Source: an uncultured Lactobacillus sp.
GTDB lineage: Bacteria; Bacillota; Bacilli; Lactobacillales; Lactobacillaceae
DNA length: 7,557 bases
Assembly (NCBI GenBank): GCA_945281075.1
Contig: CALYQE010000092.1
Span: 1 to 7,557, forward strand
Direction of reading: 5' to 3'
Shown here: piece after piece, positions 1 through 7,000 of the stretch
How positions within the stretch are numbered: the first letter of the stretch is position 1
How the letters are laid out: the number at the start of each line of letters is the position of its first letter
The notes under the pieces: generated by a model
What the model saw: only the letters and a program-made list of their open reading frames with translations
Database searches by the model: none
What the model was told of the DNA's origin: nothing
Program-made: the position numbers and the translations under genes

Positions 1-971
1 TTTTTAATCTCCGGCAGGTCAGTTAAATTACTTTGACCATAAAGTGCCATTAGCGCTGCTAGTTGCTGTTTCCAATTTTCAATGGTAGTCAGTAAATAGT
101 CTGAACCATGCGTATTTAGTATTTGTAAAAATACGTTGGAAATTCCTACTAATTTACCGCCCAAGCACAGACCTTTAAAAACATCAAACGGATTGCGCAC
201 GCCACCGGAAACAATAAAGTCAACGTTTTCTTGGGCTGCCATCATTGCTGCTATAACGGTCGGCAATCCGATCTCTTCTAAGTAAGAAAGATCCTGCTCA
301 TTTCGGGCATTCTCAATTTGGGCAAAATTTGTGCCCCCAAAGCCAGCGACGTCAAAAAGGGCAAAACCTTCCTTTTTTAAAGTTCTAATGGAGGCTTGAT
401 CCAGACCTGAACCGACTTCTTTAATAATGATCGGCACCGTAATGTTTTGCCGCAGCTCGATTAAATTGTCCAGCCAATAAAAATCACGTTCACCTTCAGG
501 CATTGCAATTTCTTGGACAGCATTTAAGTGGATTTGAAGCGCATCAGCGGCCAATTCATGAACAATCTTTTCCGCATCCCGAAAACTGGCTTTAGCATTA
601 ATATTAGCTAAAACAACGCCATGCGGATTTTCTTCGCGGGCAACTAAAAAGCTATCCAGTTGATCGTGTTCTTTCACCAGAATACTGGCTGATCCCAGAG
701 CTAAACCAATCTGGCTTTGAGCCGCAATCGAACCCAAATCGCGGTTGATCGCAGCTGATTTTTTTGAGCCACCAGTCATTGCGTTGATAAAAAAGGGCGC
801 AGCAACACTTTTACCAAACATTGTGGTCTTGATTGTGGTCGAGTCGACCTTTTTTTCAGGCAGAGCAGGGCGAACTAGGTGCATTTGATCAAAACTATTT
901 GGTTTATGAGGTTGATAAAATTGTTGCGCTAGGTCAAGATGTTCTTCTTTACGCTTAGATCTGATGGACAT
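1..971 (-). CDS. fni: Type 2 isopentenyl-diphosphate delta-isomerase (FMN-dependent), 3' end cut off by the window
   Basis: Interconverts isopentenyl diphosphate and dimethylallyl diphosphate in the cytoplasm; the type 2 enzyme uses reduced FMN and Mg2+. I translated 323 codons from ATG at 971-969 with no stop before the left edge. The family is usually about 330-350 residues, so only a short C-terminal piece is missing. Visible motifs of this TIM-barrel flavoenzyme: N-terminal RKEEHL (residues 7-12); MTGGS (65-69), a flavin-contacting loop; QIHLNAVQE (146-154), with the conserved Gln153-Glu154 pair tied to proton transfer and metal binding; KEVGSG (184-189); GFGGTNFAQIE (210-220); and SGGVRNPFD (255-263) followed by GLCLGG (267-272), the flavin-phosphate region. 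Last gene of the operon visible here, 9 nt after mvaK2, with ribosome binding site AAGAGG. The sequence is unlike the unrelated type 1 (Nudix) isomerase. Function is confident; the exact C-terminus is unseen. Confidence 0.95.
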   Translation of the reverse strand, partial: MSIRSKRKEEHLDLAQQFYQPHKPNSFDQMHLVRPALPEKKVDSTTIKTTMFGKSVAAPFFINAMTGGSKKSAAINRDLGSIAAQSQIGLALGSASILVKEHDQLDSFLVAREENPHGVVLANINAKASFRDAEKIVHELAADALQIHLNAVQEIAMPEGERDFYWLDNLIELRQNITVPIIIKEVGSGLDQASIRTLKKEGFALFDVAGFGGTNFAQIENARNEQDLSYLEEIGLPTVIAAMMAAQENVDFIVSGGVRNPFDVFKGLCLGGKLVGISNVFLQILNTHGSDYLLTTIENWKQQLAALMALYGQSNLTDLPEIK

Positions 972-976
972 TTTTT

Positions 977-982
977 CCTCTT
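977..982 (-). promoter_or_regulatory. Ribosome binding site of fni, overlapping the mvaK2 stop codon
   Basis: On the minus strand the sequence reads TAAGAGG, then AAAAA, then ATG. AAGAGG lies 5 nt before the fni ATG (971-969). Its first two bases are the last two bases of the mvaK2 TAA stop (983-981). Ribosomes terminating on mvaK2 therefore sit directly on the fni initiation site, which favours coupled translation (inference). Confidence 0.7.
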
Positions 983-2063
983 ATTGTGCTAATTTAACTG
1001 AATGAACATGAAAGTCTAACGGTAAAATTCCGTTTTTACACCAGTCGTTTTCAAGTGCTGTCACATTAGTGTTTTTATCGGTAATGACAATGCCGCAATC
1101 ACCGTTGCCGGCACCGGACGTTTTGGCAGCACCGCCAAATGCTTCCGCAATGTTGATTAATTTTGACAAGCGGGGAATTTCAATCGCAATTTGGTTGATC
1201 TGTGCAAAGTGCTGCAACAATTTGCGGTTTATTCGAATCTGGCCTTTAATGAGATCAATATCGCCTTGCTCAAAGCCAGCAATCATCTTCAACACGCATT
1301 GCTTTGACAAACTGATGAATTCTTTGTATTGCCCGTTTAAGGCCGCCTTATTTGCATTAGTTTCATCAACCAGCTGCGAGGTTGAGGCAGGAGTTTGACT
1401 CCAGCCAATCATCAAGTTCATTCCCTTGGGCGGGTTTAAGAGCTGAATTTTCAAACCAGGCCATGCTTCCGCAACAACTTCTGCTAATGATTTTTCCTGC
1501 AATTCTTGCTTTAGCCATGCCTTATCAAAGGTCTGGTAGGCAATCCAACCACCATAGACACTGGCAGCAATATCACCGGCTGAACCATTTCCTTGAACAG
1601 AGTAATGAGCAATCGCCGATAATTTATAAACAAGTTCATTACTGAAGGGAACATGATAAAACCGTAAAATTGCTTTCACTGTGGCAACGGTCACCGCGGC
1701 ACTAGAACCCAGACCATATTTTTTACCATCTGCAGAATCTAAATCTGAATTGACGTATAAGTCGTAAACTTTCATTTTGATATGCTGCTCAATGCAGAAA
1801 CGTTCCGTAAAAGAAATAGCCGCCAAAATATACTCAAACGGATTATCACGGTTATCAATTACCATTTTAGCGCCCCGTCTGACCCAGTGAAGTGAATCTT
1901 GCGAATATTGCTTAGAGTGAATTAAACCGGTTGTTGATTTTGTCTTAGTAATTGAAACCCGAATAAACTGATCAACTGCAACGAGAATAGCGGGACAATC
2001 TTGTTCTAATACCGCATATTCACCTGCAATGTAGAGCTTTCCAGGTGCTTGTTCTGTTATCAA
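981..2063 (-). CDS. mvaK2: Phosphomevalonate kinase
   Basis: Phosphorylates mevalonate 5-phosphate to mevalonate 5-diphosphate with ATP; cytoplasmic GHMP-superfamily kinase of 360 residues, normal for the bacterial family. Motif 1 is APGKLYIAGEYAVLE (residues 6-20). The ATP-binding loop is KKYGLGSSAAVTVATVKA (114-131). GNGSAGDIAASVYGGWI (158-174) carries the likely catalytic Asp164. The C-terminal GHMP motif is AKTSGAGNGDCGIVI (313-327). The GEYAVLE start and the GNGSAGDIA block point to phosphomevalonate rather than mevalonate kinase. The start codon is TTG (2063-2061). An in-frame TAA lies only three codons upstream (2072-2070), no ATG is available nearby, and the conserved N-terminal motif begins within five residues, so no other usual start fits. 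The gene lies between mvaD (36 nt upstream) and fni (9 nt downstream), consistent with one transcript. Confidence 0.96.
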   Translation of the reverse strand: MITEQAPGKLYIAGEYAVLEQDCPAILVAVDQFIRVSITKTKSTTGLIHSKQYSQDSLHWVRRGAKMVIDNRDNPFEYILAAISFTERFCIEQHIKMKVYDLYVNSDLDSADGKKYGLGSSAAVTVATVKAILRFYHVPFSNELVYKLSAIAHYSVQGNGSAGDIAASVYGGWIAYQTFDKAWLKQELQEKSLAEVVAEAWPGLKIQLLNPPKGMNLMIGWSQTPASTSQLVDETNANKAALNGQYKEFISLSKQCVLKMIAGFEQGDIDLIKGQIRINRKLLQHFAQINQIAIEIPRLSKLINIAEAFGGAAKTSGAGNGDCGIVITDKNTNVTALENDWCKNGILPLDFHVHSVKLAQ

Positions 2064-2074
2064 AAGATGTTAAT

Positions 2075-2080
2075 CTCCTA
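2075..2080 (-). promoter_or_regulatory. Ribosome binding site deciding the mvaK2 TTG start
   Basis: TAGGAG on the minus strand in the 36-nt gap between mvaD and mvaK2, followed by 11 nt and then TTG (2063-2061). This is the only good Shine-Dalgarno match in the gap. The spacing is longer than the 5-9 nt usually considered best, and with the non-ATG start it suggests modest initiation on mvaK2. No promoter or terminator is convincing in this gap. Confidence 0.65.
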
Positions 2081-2099
2081 ATCAATTAAATTACATTAA

Positions 2100-3053
2100 T
2101 TAGTCCAAATAGGTTAAACCCGGACCAAAACTTGCATTTACTATCTTAACATTGTCAAACACCGATACAAACTGATTAATAATTTCTTTTACATTTTTTA
2201 AACGAGTCATTACTTTTACATTTGGGCCAGCATCAATCGTGTAATAGCATTCGATGCCGTTTTTCCTTAACTGCTCAACTAATTTGATTGCCTTGATCGT
2301 TGCCGGTTCAAAGTAGGTAAAACCCGGTTGAGCGGATAAATTGATTGCATGCATTTCGTTGGCATTAAGTTCGGCGAGTTGCCCCAGACTAGTAAAATCA
2401 TCCTGTTCAATTGCACGGATCATTTGCTCTAATTCTGTCTGATTACGTTCAAGCCAAGTATTAAAAAGGGGCGACGTTTGTGCTTGTTTCATTCCATTAG
2501 TTGATGGCAGCTTTTTGGGTTGCTGATTTAATTCAATTGCCAAAAGCTGCAGATCCATCTGATGGTCAAGGGGATAAGCAAAAGACGATTCATGGTCGTT
2601 TCCTTTTTTCCATACAACAAAGCCGCCATAAACTGAGCGACATGCTGACCCTGACCCTAAACGGGCTAATCTTGATAACTCCCTTTGATCGACCCTAATT
2701 TCATAGTGGTCACAAAAAGCGGCCGCTAAAGCGGCGAAGGCAGAACTAGACGAGGCCAGTCCGGCTGATGTCGGTACATGATTGCTCGATTCTACTTGTA
2801 AGTTGCCACTCACGCCGAATTTTTGCTGCAGTAGGCTCAGGTAGGAGAAAACACGTTGAGCATTTTTTCCTTTTTGTTCAATGCCATCTAAGTAAAACCG
2901 GTTTTCAGCACTATCGGTTACCTTGGTTTCGGTATAAAAACGGTCAAGGGTCATCGACAGACTTGACATTAACGGCAAGCGTAACAGTGCGTCTTTTTTG
3001 CCCCAATATTTGATTAACGCAATATTTGTATGCGCGCGAACAGTTTTCCCCAT
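2100..3053 (-). CDS. mvaD: Diphosphomevalonate decarboxylase
   Basis: ATP-dependent decarboxylation of mevalonate 5-diphosphate to isopentenyl diphosphate, the committing step to the C5 unit; cytoplasmic. It has 317 residues, typical of bacterial MvaD. Residues 10-19 are the family signature NIALIKYWGK. NHVPTSAGLASSSSAFAALA (91-110) is the GHMP phosphate-binding loop. RLGSGSACRSVYGGFVVW (131-148) is the second decarboxylase-specific block. TIDAGPNVK (272-280) carries Asp274, aligning with the catalytic aspartate of characterised decarboxylases. These blocks separate it from the kinases on either side. ATG (3053-3051) shares its A with the mvaK1 TAA stop (TAATG), and a strong GAGGAG sits 5 nt before it, so translation is probably coupled to mvaK1. 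Confidence 0.97.
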   Translation of the reverse strand: MGKTVRAHTNIALIKYWGKKDALLRLPLMSSLSMTLDRFYTETKVTDSAENRFYLDGIEQKGKNAQRVFSYLSLLQQKFGVSGNLQVESSNHVPTSAGLASSSSAFAALAAAFCDHYEIRVDQRELSRLARLGSGSACRSVYGGFVVWKKGNDHESSFAYPLDHQMDLQLLAIELNQQPKKLPSTNGMKQAQTSPLFNTWLERNQTELEQMIRAIEQDDFTSLGQLAELNANEMHAINLSAQPGFTYFEPATIKAIKLVEQLRKNGIECYYTIDAGPNVKVMTRLKNVKEIINQFVSVFDNVKIVNASFGPGLTYLD

Positions 3054-3964
3054 TAAATCTCCTCAATCCAGCTACTAGCAACCTGCTGGCGGCATTTAGC
3101 CGCAATTTTTTGTGCGACTGTCTGATCGCGGCAAAGAACAATTACAATGCCGCCCAGTCCGCTGCCAGACAGCTTAAAACCCAATACGCCTTTTTCAACT
3201 AGCACCATCTTCTGTATGAGATCAATTTTGGGCGTAGATAGGTTTAATGAAGCAAGGTTAGTCTGTGCCTCATTAAAAATGTGGCCGACTTCAGCCTGAT
3301 CCTGATTTAGCCATGCCTGTTTGGTATCATCAGCTAGCTGGCCCAGTCTTTGGATATTAGCGGCTTTTGCGGTCGAATTTTGCACTTCTTCATGCACCAT
3401 GTTAACGGCTTGTTTGGTATTACCCAATTCACCCGTATCCATAATCAGCAGGGTAGCGCCCAAAATGGTTTTTAATGTCTGCGGACCGTCTTTACGGTTA
3501 AAAAAGACCAGGTAATCAGAATTGACGGTGGCGGCGTCTAAGCCAGAGGCTTTACCGTGATTAATCATTTCCGCGTGATTGGTAATTGCCATCACTTCTT
3601 TTTCAGTTAAAGCCGTTTTAAAATACTCGTTCATTGCTCTAACCGTGGCTAAAGCGACCGTCGCACTGGAGCCCAAGCCACGCTCAATTGGAATTTCACC
3701 GGTATAAGTCAATTTAACAGCTGCCTGAGATTCAGCTTTTGCGAGCATTGTCTTAACAACATACTTTAAGCCATCATATTCGGCGGGAGATTGAAAAAGG
3801 GGACCTTGATAACCGGTCGTATCCATCCACATTGTCTTAGCCGGCTCAACTGTCGCTTTAATCTGTAAAGACTTAATTGGCATGGCTAATGCATTGTAGC
3901 CATAGACGACCGCATGCTCGCCAATTAGAATTACTTTACCGTGCCCAAGATAACTAGATTTCAT
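3053..3964 (-). CDS. mvaK1: Mevalonate kinase
   Basis: Phosphorylates mevalonate to mevalonate 5-phosphate with ATP; first kinase of the lower mevalonate pathway, cytoplasmic, GHMP superfamily. It has 303 residues, normal for bacterial MvaK1. The N-terminal motif is GHGKVILIGEHAVVYG (residues 7-22). The ATP-binding loop is IERGLGSSATVALATVRA (93-110). HGKASGLDAATVNSD (136-150) includes Asp143, aligning with the catalytic Asp of mevalonate kinases. KLSGSGLGGIVIVL (264-277) is the C-terminal glycine-rich motif. GEHAVVYG with ASGLDAATV points to mevalonate kinase rather than homoserine or galactokinase. Start ATG (3964-3962) has AAGGA 11 nt upstream (3976-3980). First gene of the operon, transcribed away from rexB. 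Feedback inhibition by diphosphomevalonate is known for the Streptococcus pneumoniae enzyme but cannot be judged here. Confidence 0.97.
   Translation of the reverse strand: MKSSYLGHGKVILIGEHAVVYGYNALAMPIKSLQIKATVEPAKTMWMDTTGYQGPLFQSPAEYDGLKYVVKTMLAKAESQAAVKLTYTGEIPIERGLGSSATVALATVRAMNEYFKTALTEKEVMAITNHAEMINHGKASGLDAATVNSDYLVFFNRKDGPQTLKTILGATLLIMDTGELGNTKQAVNMVHEEVQNSTAKAANIQRLGQLADDTKQAWLNQDQAEVGHIFNEAQTNLASLNLSTPKIDLIQKMVLVEKGVLGFKLSGSGLGGIVIVLCRDQTVAQKIAAKCRQQVASSWIEEI
3059..3064 (-). promoter_or_regulatory. Ribosome binding site of mvaD inside the end of mvaK1
   Basis: GAGGAG on the minus strand, within the last codons of mvaK1, 5 nt before the mvaD ATG. The TAATG junction and this strong site suggest the same ribosomes can re-initiate on mvaD, keeping kinase and decarboxylase levels linked (inference). 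Confidence 0.75.
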
Positions 3965-3985
3965 TTTATTTAAGATCCTTAATGT

Positions 3986-4016
3986 TTGTAAAAAAATTAA
4001 ACTCCTATGCTAAAAT
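3986..4016 (+). promoter_or_regulatory. Candidate rexB promoter (extended -10)
   Basis: Extended -10 TGC plus TAAAAT (4008-4016), with a weak -35 TTGTAA (3986-3991) at a long 19-nt spacing over an A-rich tract. The extended TGN element could compensate for the poor -35. Transcription would start near 4022-4024, giving a leader of only about 17 nt that begins at or next to the ribosome binding site. Predicted by eye only; no better match was found in the 75-bp gap. Confidence 0.4.
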
Positions 4017-4024
4017 ATTAGCAA
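3996..4024 (-). promoter_or_regulatory. Candidate promoter of the mvaK1-mvaD-mvaK2-fni operon
   Basis: On the minus strand: -35 TTGCTA (4024-4019, 4/6 to TTGACA), 17-nt spacer, -10 TTTAAT (4001-3996, 5/6 to TATAAT). A start near 3989 would give a leader of about 25 nt carrying AAGGA (3980-3976) before the mvaK1 ATG. Spacing and leader length are normal for a sigma-A-type promoter. A second, weaker possibility is the TGCTAATAT element on the same strand at 4023-4015, which lacks a good -35. Confidence 0.5.
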
Positions 4025-4029
4025 AGGAG
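4002..4029. repeat. 28-bp near-perfect palindrome in the mvaK1/rexB divergent promoter region
   Basis: Left arm CTCCTATGCTAA (4002-4013), centre AATA (4014-4017), right arm TTAGCAAAGGAG (4018-4029). Eleven of 12 arm positions pair; the only mismatch is A4007 against A4024. The inner 16 bp are a perfect TGCTAA/TTAGCA inverted repeat. The element covers the candidate rexB -10 and the rexB ribosome binding site (AAGGAG, 4024-4029), and contains the candidate mvaK1 -35. It could be an operator for a dimeric repressor. If a rexB transcript starts upstream of 4002, it could instead be an RNA hairpin in which CUCCU hides the AGGAG. It does not match a regulator site I recognise. The symmetry is directly seen; the function is inferred. 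Confidence 0.6.
4024..4029 (+). promoter_or_regulatory. Ribosome binding site of rexB
   Basis: AAGGAG, 10 nt before the rexB ATG (4040-4042). It forms the outer end of the right arm of the palindrome and is complementary to CTCCT at 4002-4006, so its accessibility depends on where the rexB transcript begins. Confidence 0.8.
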
Positions 4030-4039
4030 AAGAGAACAG

Positions 4040-7000
4040 ATGATCAAGTTTATAGTCGGTCGACAAACAGATCCTTTACAAGAAAAAGTCCTGCAATCCG
4101 CAGTTGAAAATTACGAGCGCTTCCCGGAACATTCTACCTTTGTCATTGTCCCTAATCACATTAAGTTTACCACAGAAATTCGGACAATTAATAGATTGGC
4201 AGTTGACCAAGGAAAATCAGAACAAGCGGTTAAAAACCTGCAAGTCTTTTCTTTTTCACGTCTTGCCTGGTTTTTTCTCAAAGATGCGAACCAGGCTCTT
4301 CCTGCTCAACTTGATAACGCCGCAAGCGCAATGATTCTTGCCAAAGTAATTAAACAAAATCGGGACCAATTGCAGCTGTTTAAAGACACCAGTGTGACAC
4401 CAGGTCTGGTTAAGCAGCTTTATGAAACAATTTTGCAAGTGCGAGAAGGCAACCTTGATCTAAATGAAATCGTCGAAGACAACTTGAATTTAGAAACCCA
4501 AATTAAAATTGCTGATCTAAAAATTATCTATGATGGCTTTATTGCAGCTATTGCAGATAAATTCTCCACTACCAATGAGCTTCAGCTGCAGTTTAATGAA
4601 TATCTCGCAAGCCATCTTGATTTAAGCCAAACAAATTTCTATTTTAGCGATTTTGCTCATTTTTCATTACAAGAATGCCTAACCATCAAGTTGTTAATGA
4701 AAAAGGCCAATAGTGTGACGTTAGCTTTTAAAACTAAGCTCGGCGAACTTGATTTGACGGTGCAGCCCGGAGATTATGATTACGTAATTCAAACAGCAAT
4801 TAACCAGCTAATTACATATTGCCAAAATGAAAAGCTCAAATATCAAGTAGAAAATGAACCAATTGCACCTAGGCCCAGCAAGCGCGAACTACTCAATGAA
4901 TTTTGGACCGGAACCATTCCCGCTTCTCAAAATGATAGTTTTTTAGAGCAAGTGCAGCTCGTCAAGGCTGATAATCGCTATGCCGAAGCATATTTTGTTG
5001 CGCGCACAATTTACCGCCAAGTAGCGTTAAAGCATTACCGGTATCGAGACTTTTTGGTATTAGCACCTAATTTGCACGAATATGAAACATATTTGGCACC
5101 GATCATGCATCAAAATGGGATTCCTGTTTTTAACGATTTGCAGCAACAAATGAAATATCATCCCTTGGTAGTGTTAATTGAAAATATTGCCCAGCTGTTG
5201 ACGCAGCCTTTTCAAACGAAAAACATGCTAGCAATTATGAAAACTCAATTGCTGATTCCGCAATGGTACCAAGATGAAATGGCTTATCTTCACGATGTTG
5301 ACGAACTGGAAAACTTTGTTTTGGCACATGGCATTAATCATCAAGCATGGCAGCGTGATTTAACTGATTACGTCGCCGCTGAAGTAATTCGCATGGATAA
5401 GGTACCGGAAGAAGTGGCCAAAATTAATCGACTCAAAGATTATTTTGTTCAGGAAATCTCGCAGCTGCTAACAAAACTCACGCAAGAAACAGATTCGCAA
5501 AAAGCACTGACGACCTTTTTCACCTTTTTAACTGCTAATGGCGTCACCCAGGTCTTAGAAAAATGGCGTGAGGAGGCCCAAGAAAAAGGGGACTTGCAGC
5601 AAGCACGGCAATCTGAACAGATTTGGGATTTATTAATTAATCTGCTGCACGATTACTTGTTGATCAATCCGGAAGAGTTTGACGTGAGCAGCTTTTTCAA
5701 CGTTTTAATCAACGGTTTTAAAGAGGCTACCTTTGCGCAAATTCCGTCCACCATGGACGCCGTTAATATTTCGGAGACTGGGATTGTTCAAGTCAGCGGG
5801 TACAAACAAATTTTCATCTTAGGCGCAACCAGTACCGGTTTACCACAAATTCAAACAACACCTGGCTTTTTAAGTCCGGAAAATCTGGCGCTTTTAAATG
5901 ATTCGTTTAAAGAGGACTCATACCTTGAAGATCGACAGCAATTAGCCAATCTTGATCAAAACTACCAGTTCGGTCTTTGCCTTGCTTTAGCCAGTGATCA
6001 GGTGTACGTATCTTATGCGGTCACCAATATGGAAAATGAAGCCATTAAGCCATCTATTTATTATGAACGCTTAAAAAAGGCCGGTGCAACGGAATACTGC
6101 CAGCATAATTTGCCAAAAACGCAACAAGATATACCACAATTTTTAACCAATCCGCAGGCTAGTCTAGGCTATCTGACTTATTTGAACACAACCAATAAGG
6201 AGCTTAACCTGGACCCTTTGCTTGAATTAACTTATCAAAAAGTGCCGCAAAAAGCGCAGATGCTGCAAAAAGCAAGTCAGTTTAGCAATGAGCCGCAAAA
6301 CATCGGTCCCGAATTGGCTCAAGCACTTTATGGTCACGATTTAAATTCATCCGTCTCGCAGCTAGAAACCTATTATGAAAACTCCTTTGAGTACTTCTTA
6401 AATTATGGTTTGCACTTAAAAAAACGGTTTGAAAGCGAATTGGACATTATTCAAGCTGGAAATTATTTCCATGAAACTTTTGATCGCTTGGTCAAAGAAC
6501 TGACGCAGCGCTCACTGGATTTGGCCGACATTGATAACCAATTGCTGCTGGAACTTCTGGCACTAGTCCGCATAAAAATGAAAGACGAACCGCAATACCA
6601 GCAATTATTCAGCGATCCGTTTAACCAATACTTGTTTAAGTGTCTTGATCAAACCACAACGCAAGTAGCTTTAAATTGGCAAAAGGCAGTTCAAAAATCA
6701 CCATTGCGGGCTCAGTATTCTGAACTTAGTTTTGGCGCCGGTGAAAAAGTCGCTGGACTTAACTTGCTGGTGCCGCAGCTTGAAGGTCAACACTATGTGA
6801 ACCTGCGCGGCAAGATCGATCGGGTCGACTTAGCGCACATTGCTGATCAAAATGAATATCTAGCGCAGGTAATTGACTACAAGTCTTCCGCTAAAAAATT
6901 CAACCTCAGTCTTTTTTATCATGGTATCTCACTGCAAATGATTTCATATCTTGATGTGTTGATGAAAAACCAGCCGTTTTTCACTGGCAAAACACCATTA

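Noticed and set aside
1069..1645. Open frames on the plus strand opposite mvaK2 (and similar ones opposite mvaD and mvaK1).
   Set aside because: They lie wholly antisense to well-supported conserved genes, lack convincing ribosome binding sites and show no recognisable domain.
2078..2103. AT-rich inverted repeats (CTAAT with ATTAG; AATTAA with TTAATT) between mvaD and mvaK2, considered as a terminator or attenuator.
   Set aside because: The stems are short and almost pure A-T, the two pairings exclude each other, and no T-run follows a GC-rich stem. Such repeats are expected by chance in AT-rich spacers.
3028..3040. GCGCGC-rich stretches here and near 5000, considered as Chi-like sites for RexAB.
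   Set aside because: The Lactococcus Chi sequence is GCGCGTG; these runs read GCGCGCG and GCGCGCA, and I do not know the Chi sequence of this organism. Both lie inside conserved coding sequence.
2944..3141. A 65-residue minus-strand frame across the mvaK1/mvaD junction.
   Set aside because: It overlaps two conserved genes in another frame and its protein looks like shadow translation; the TAATG junction is fully explained by mvaK1 and mvaD.
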